Shown here piece after piece: positions 62,338 to 64,000 of a DNA stretch of 64,000 nt. The stretch is from Odobenus rosmarus divergens (Eukaryota; Chordata; Mammalia; Carnivora; Odobenidae). Where the stretch lies: contig NW_004452130.1 of the NCBI RefSeq assembly GCF_000321225.1, positions 5,949-69,948 on the forward strand, read 5' to 3'. Within the stretch, counting starts at the first letter, position 1, and every line of letters begins with the position of its first letter. The notes below the pieces were generated by a model that did not search any database, was not told where the DNA came from, and was given only the letters and a program-made list of their open reading frames with translations. A program made the position numbers and the translations under genes.

Positions 62338-62520
62338 TTTTTAAAAAGATCTTATCTATTTATTTGAGAGAGAGAGAGAGCACAAGCAGGGTGAGGGGCA
62401 GAGGGAGAAGCAGACTCCCTGCTGAGCAGAGAGACCAATGCACGGCTCAATCCCAACACTCCAGGATCATGACCTGAGCCTAAGACAGATGCTTAACCAA
62501 CTGAGCCACCCAGGTGCCCC
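62338..62520 (-). repeat. CAN-SINE
   Basis: Reverse-strand SINE with a 22-bp target duplication having one mismatch (62316-62337 and 62521-62542). Confidence 0.96.
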
Positions 62521-62679
62521 TAAACGTATGATATATATTTTAAACAAATCAAATGCAGTCCTTAAATACTACTAATGGACAGTTGCAGAAAGGGGTTCAG
62601 GATGCACAGACGGAGATTCATTCAGATGGTAAAACCATGGACAAAGAAGAATAATTTTTTAAATGCAAAAAGAGGGGTA

Positions 62680-64000
62680 TGGCATTTTAAGAAAGTAATC
62701 AAAGAAGACCTAAATAAATGAAGGGATATTCCATATTAAGGTATGGAATGAATACCACTCTTGGTTTTGTCAAGATGTCAACTCTTCCCAACTTGATCGA
62801 CAAATTCAATATATTATCAATCAAAATTCCAGCAAATTATTTCATGGTTATCAACAAACTAACTCCAAACTTCATATGGAGAGGCAAAAGACCCAGAGTT
62901 GTCAATATAATATTGAAGGAAAAGGACAAAGTGGATGGACTGGCAACATCTGACTTTAAGACTTACTGTAAAGCTACCATAAACAAGAGACTGTAGTCTG
63001 GGTGAAAGAACAGACAAAGAGATAAATGGAATAAAGCCCTGAAATGGATCCACATAAACATAGTAAATTAATCACTGATGAAGCAGGAAGGGCAATACAA
63101 TGAAGTAAAGATCGTTTCAACAAGTGTTGCTAAAATTGGACATCCACATGCAAAAAAAAAAAAAAAATGAATATAGCTACATACCTTATTTCCCTTAAAA
63201 AATTAATTCAAAATCAAGCACAGACCTTAATGTAAAACGCAAAACTATAAAGCTCCTAAATGGTAACATAGGAGAGTATCTAGTTGACATCATGTATGGT
63301 GATAACTTTTCAGATACACCAAAGGCGTGAACCACAAAATAGCTGATAAGCTGGACTTCATTAACATGTAAAACTTCTGCTCTGTGAAAGACACTATCAA
63401 GAGAATAAGACAAGCCACTAACTGGAAGAAGATATTTACAAAAGAAATATATGATAAAGGACGATTATCTAAAATGTACAATGAATGATTAAAACCAAAT
63501 GTCAGGAAAATCAAAAATCCAATTGAAAGGTAAACAAAAGACCTAACAGACACCAGACCAAAGAAGATATCCAGATGACAAAGAACCATGAAAAGATATT
63601 CAACATCATATGTCATTAGGGAGACGCAAATTAAAACAATGAGACACCACTATCAACCCATGAGAATGACCAAAATCCAAAACATGGACAAGACCGAATG
63701 TTGGTAAGGATTTAAAGCAACAGGGATTCTCATTCACTGCTGGCAAGAAAGCCACACTGGACAGCCACTCCAGAAAACAGTTTAGTAGCTTCTGACAAAA
63801 CTAAAATAGACTCTTACATACAATCCAGCAATCACACTCTTTGGTATTTAACCAACAGAATTAAAAATCTATGTGGCCCTTAAAACATACACCCGGATGT
63901 CTACCACAGTTTTCTTCATATTCATTTTTTCATAAAAAGATATTCCTATGTTCATAGCAGCTTTATTTTTGTTTTGTTATTCCAAAACATGGAAGCAACC
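62680..64000 (+). pseudogene. LINE-1 ORF2 3' half, continues past window end
   Basis: Old L1, RT C-terminal through the ORF2 C-terminal segment. Blocks: 'gggatattccatattaagg' (62723), 'caattccagcaaatta'-type (62824), 'tgactttaagacttactgtaaagctacc' (62951), 'gctggacttcattaaca' (63350), 'gaaaagatattcaacatcatatg' (63590), 'tgttggtaaggatttaaagcaacagg' (63700) and 'gttcatagcagctttattt' (63951). A 92-codon open stretch (62718-62996) is what remains of one frame. Stops elsewhere make it inactive. Confidence 0.85.

Overview
This is AT-rich mammalian nuclear DNA from a carnivoran. About two dozen tRNA-derived CAN-SINEs (SINEC) mark it, with a 5' head reading GGGCGCCTGGGTGGCTCAG, a CT-rich 3' part and an AATAAA-type tail. 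The body sequence resembles the arctoid (bear, pinniped, musteloid) form as I recall it, rather than the dog SINEC_Cf or cat SINEC_Fc consensus. That placement rests on remembered consensus sequences, not on a search. I recognise no spliced protein-coding gene, tRNA, rRNA or CRISPR array. The window reads as intergenic or deep-intronic sequence built up by successive retrotransposition.

Layout. 1-7900: an old LINE-1 (+ strand: 5' UTR, ORF1, spacer, ORF2 endonuclease, start of RT) cut apart by SINEs, an LTR-like repeat and, at 6084-7590, a reverse-strand retrocopy of TRAPPC2 (sedlin) mRNA. That retrocopy keeps a complete 139-codon reading frame. 7900-16600: mostly unique AT-rich sequence with MIR and L2 relics and three SINEs. 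16899-21790: a second old LINE-1 carrying SINEs, a local duplication, an ~870-bp insertion that looks like an L1 3' end with transduced flank, and a deletion of its RT region. 21800-31600: unique DNA with hAT and Tigger fossils, a SINE-in-SINE nest, a MaLR/ERVL-like LTR and a G-rich simple repeat. 31607-32645: a dead MORF4L1 (MRG15) retropseudogene with target-site duplications. 33000-36970: L1, LTR, MIR and hAT relics. 37220-40130: a heavily decayed endogenous retrovirus pol (gamma/ERV1-like) with no recognisable LTRs. 40900-62500: SINEs, L2/MIR and L1 fragments in unique sequence. 62680-64000: a third L1 (ORF2 3' part) running off the window.

The genes do not form a pathway; LINE-1 activity is the common thread. 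L1 machinery can account for the SINEs, both mRNA retrocopies and the possible 3' transduction, and target-site duplications allow relative dating of many events. The most noteworthy element is the uninterrupted TRAPPC2 retrocopy. I found no convincing evidence of an undescribed biological system. A few weak exon-like and enhancer-like stretches are listed with low confidence.
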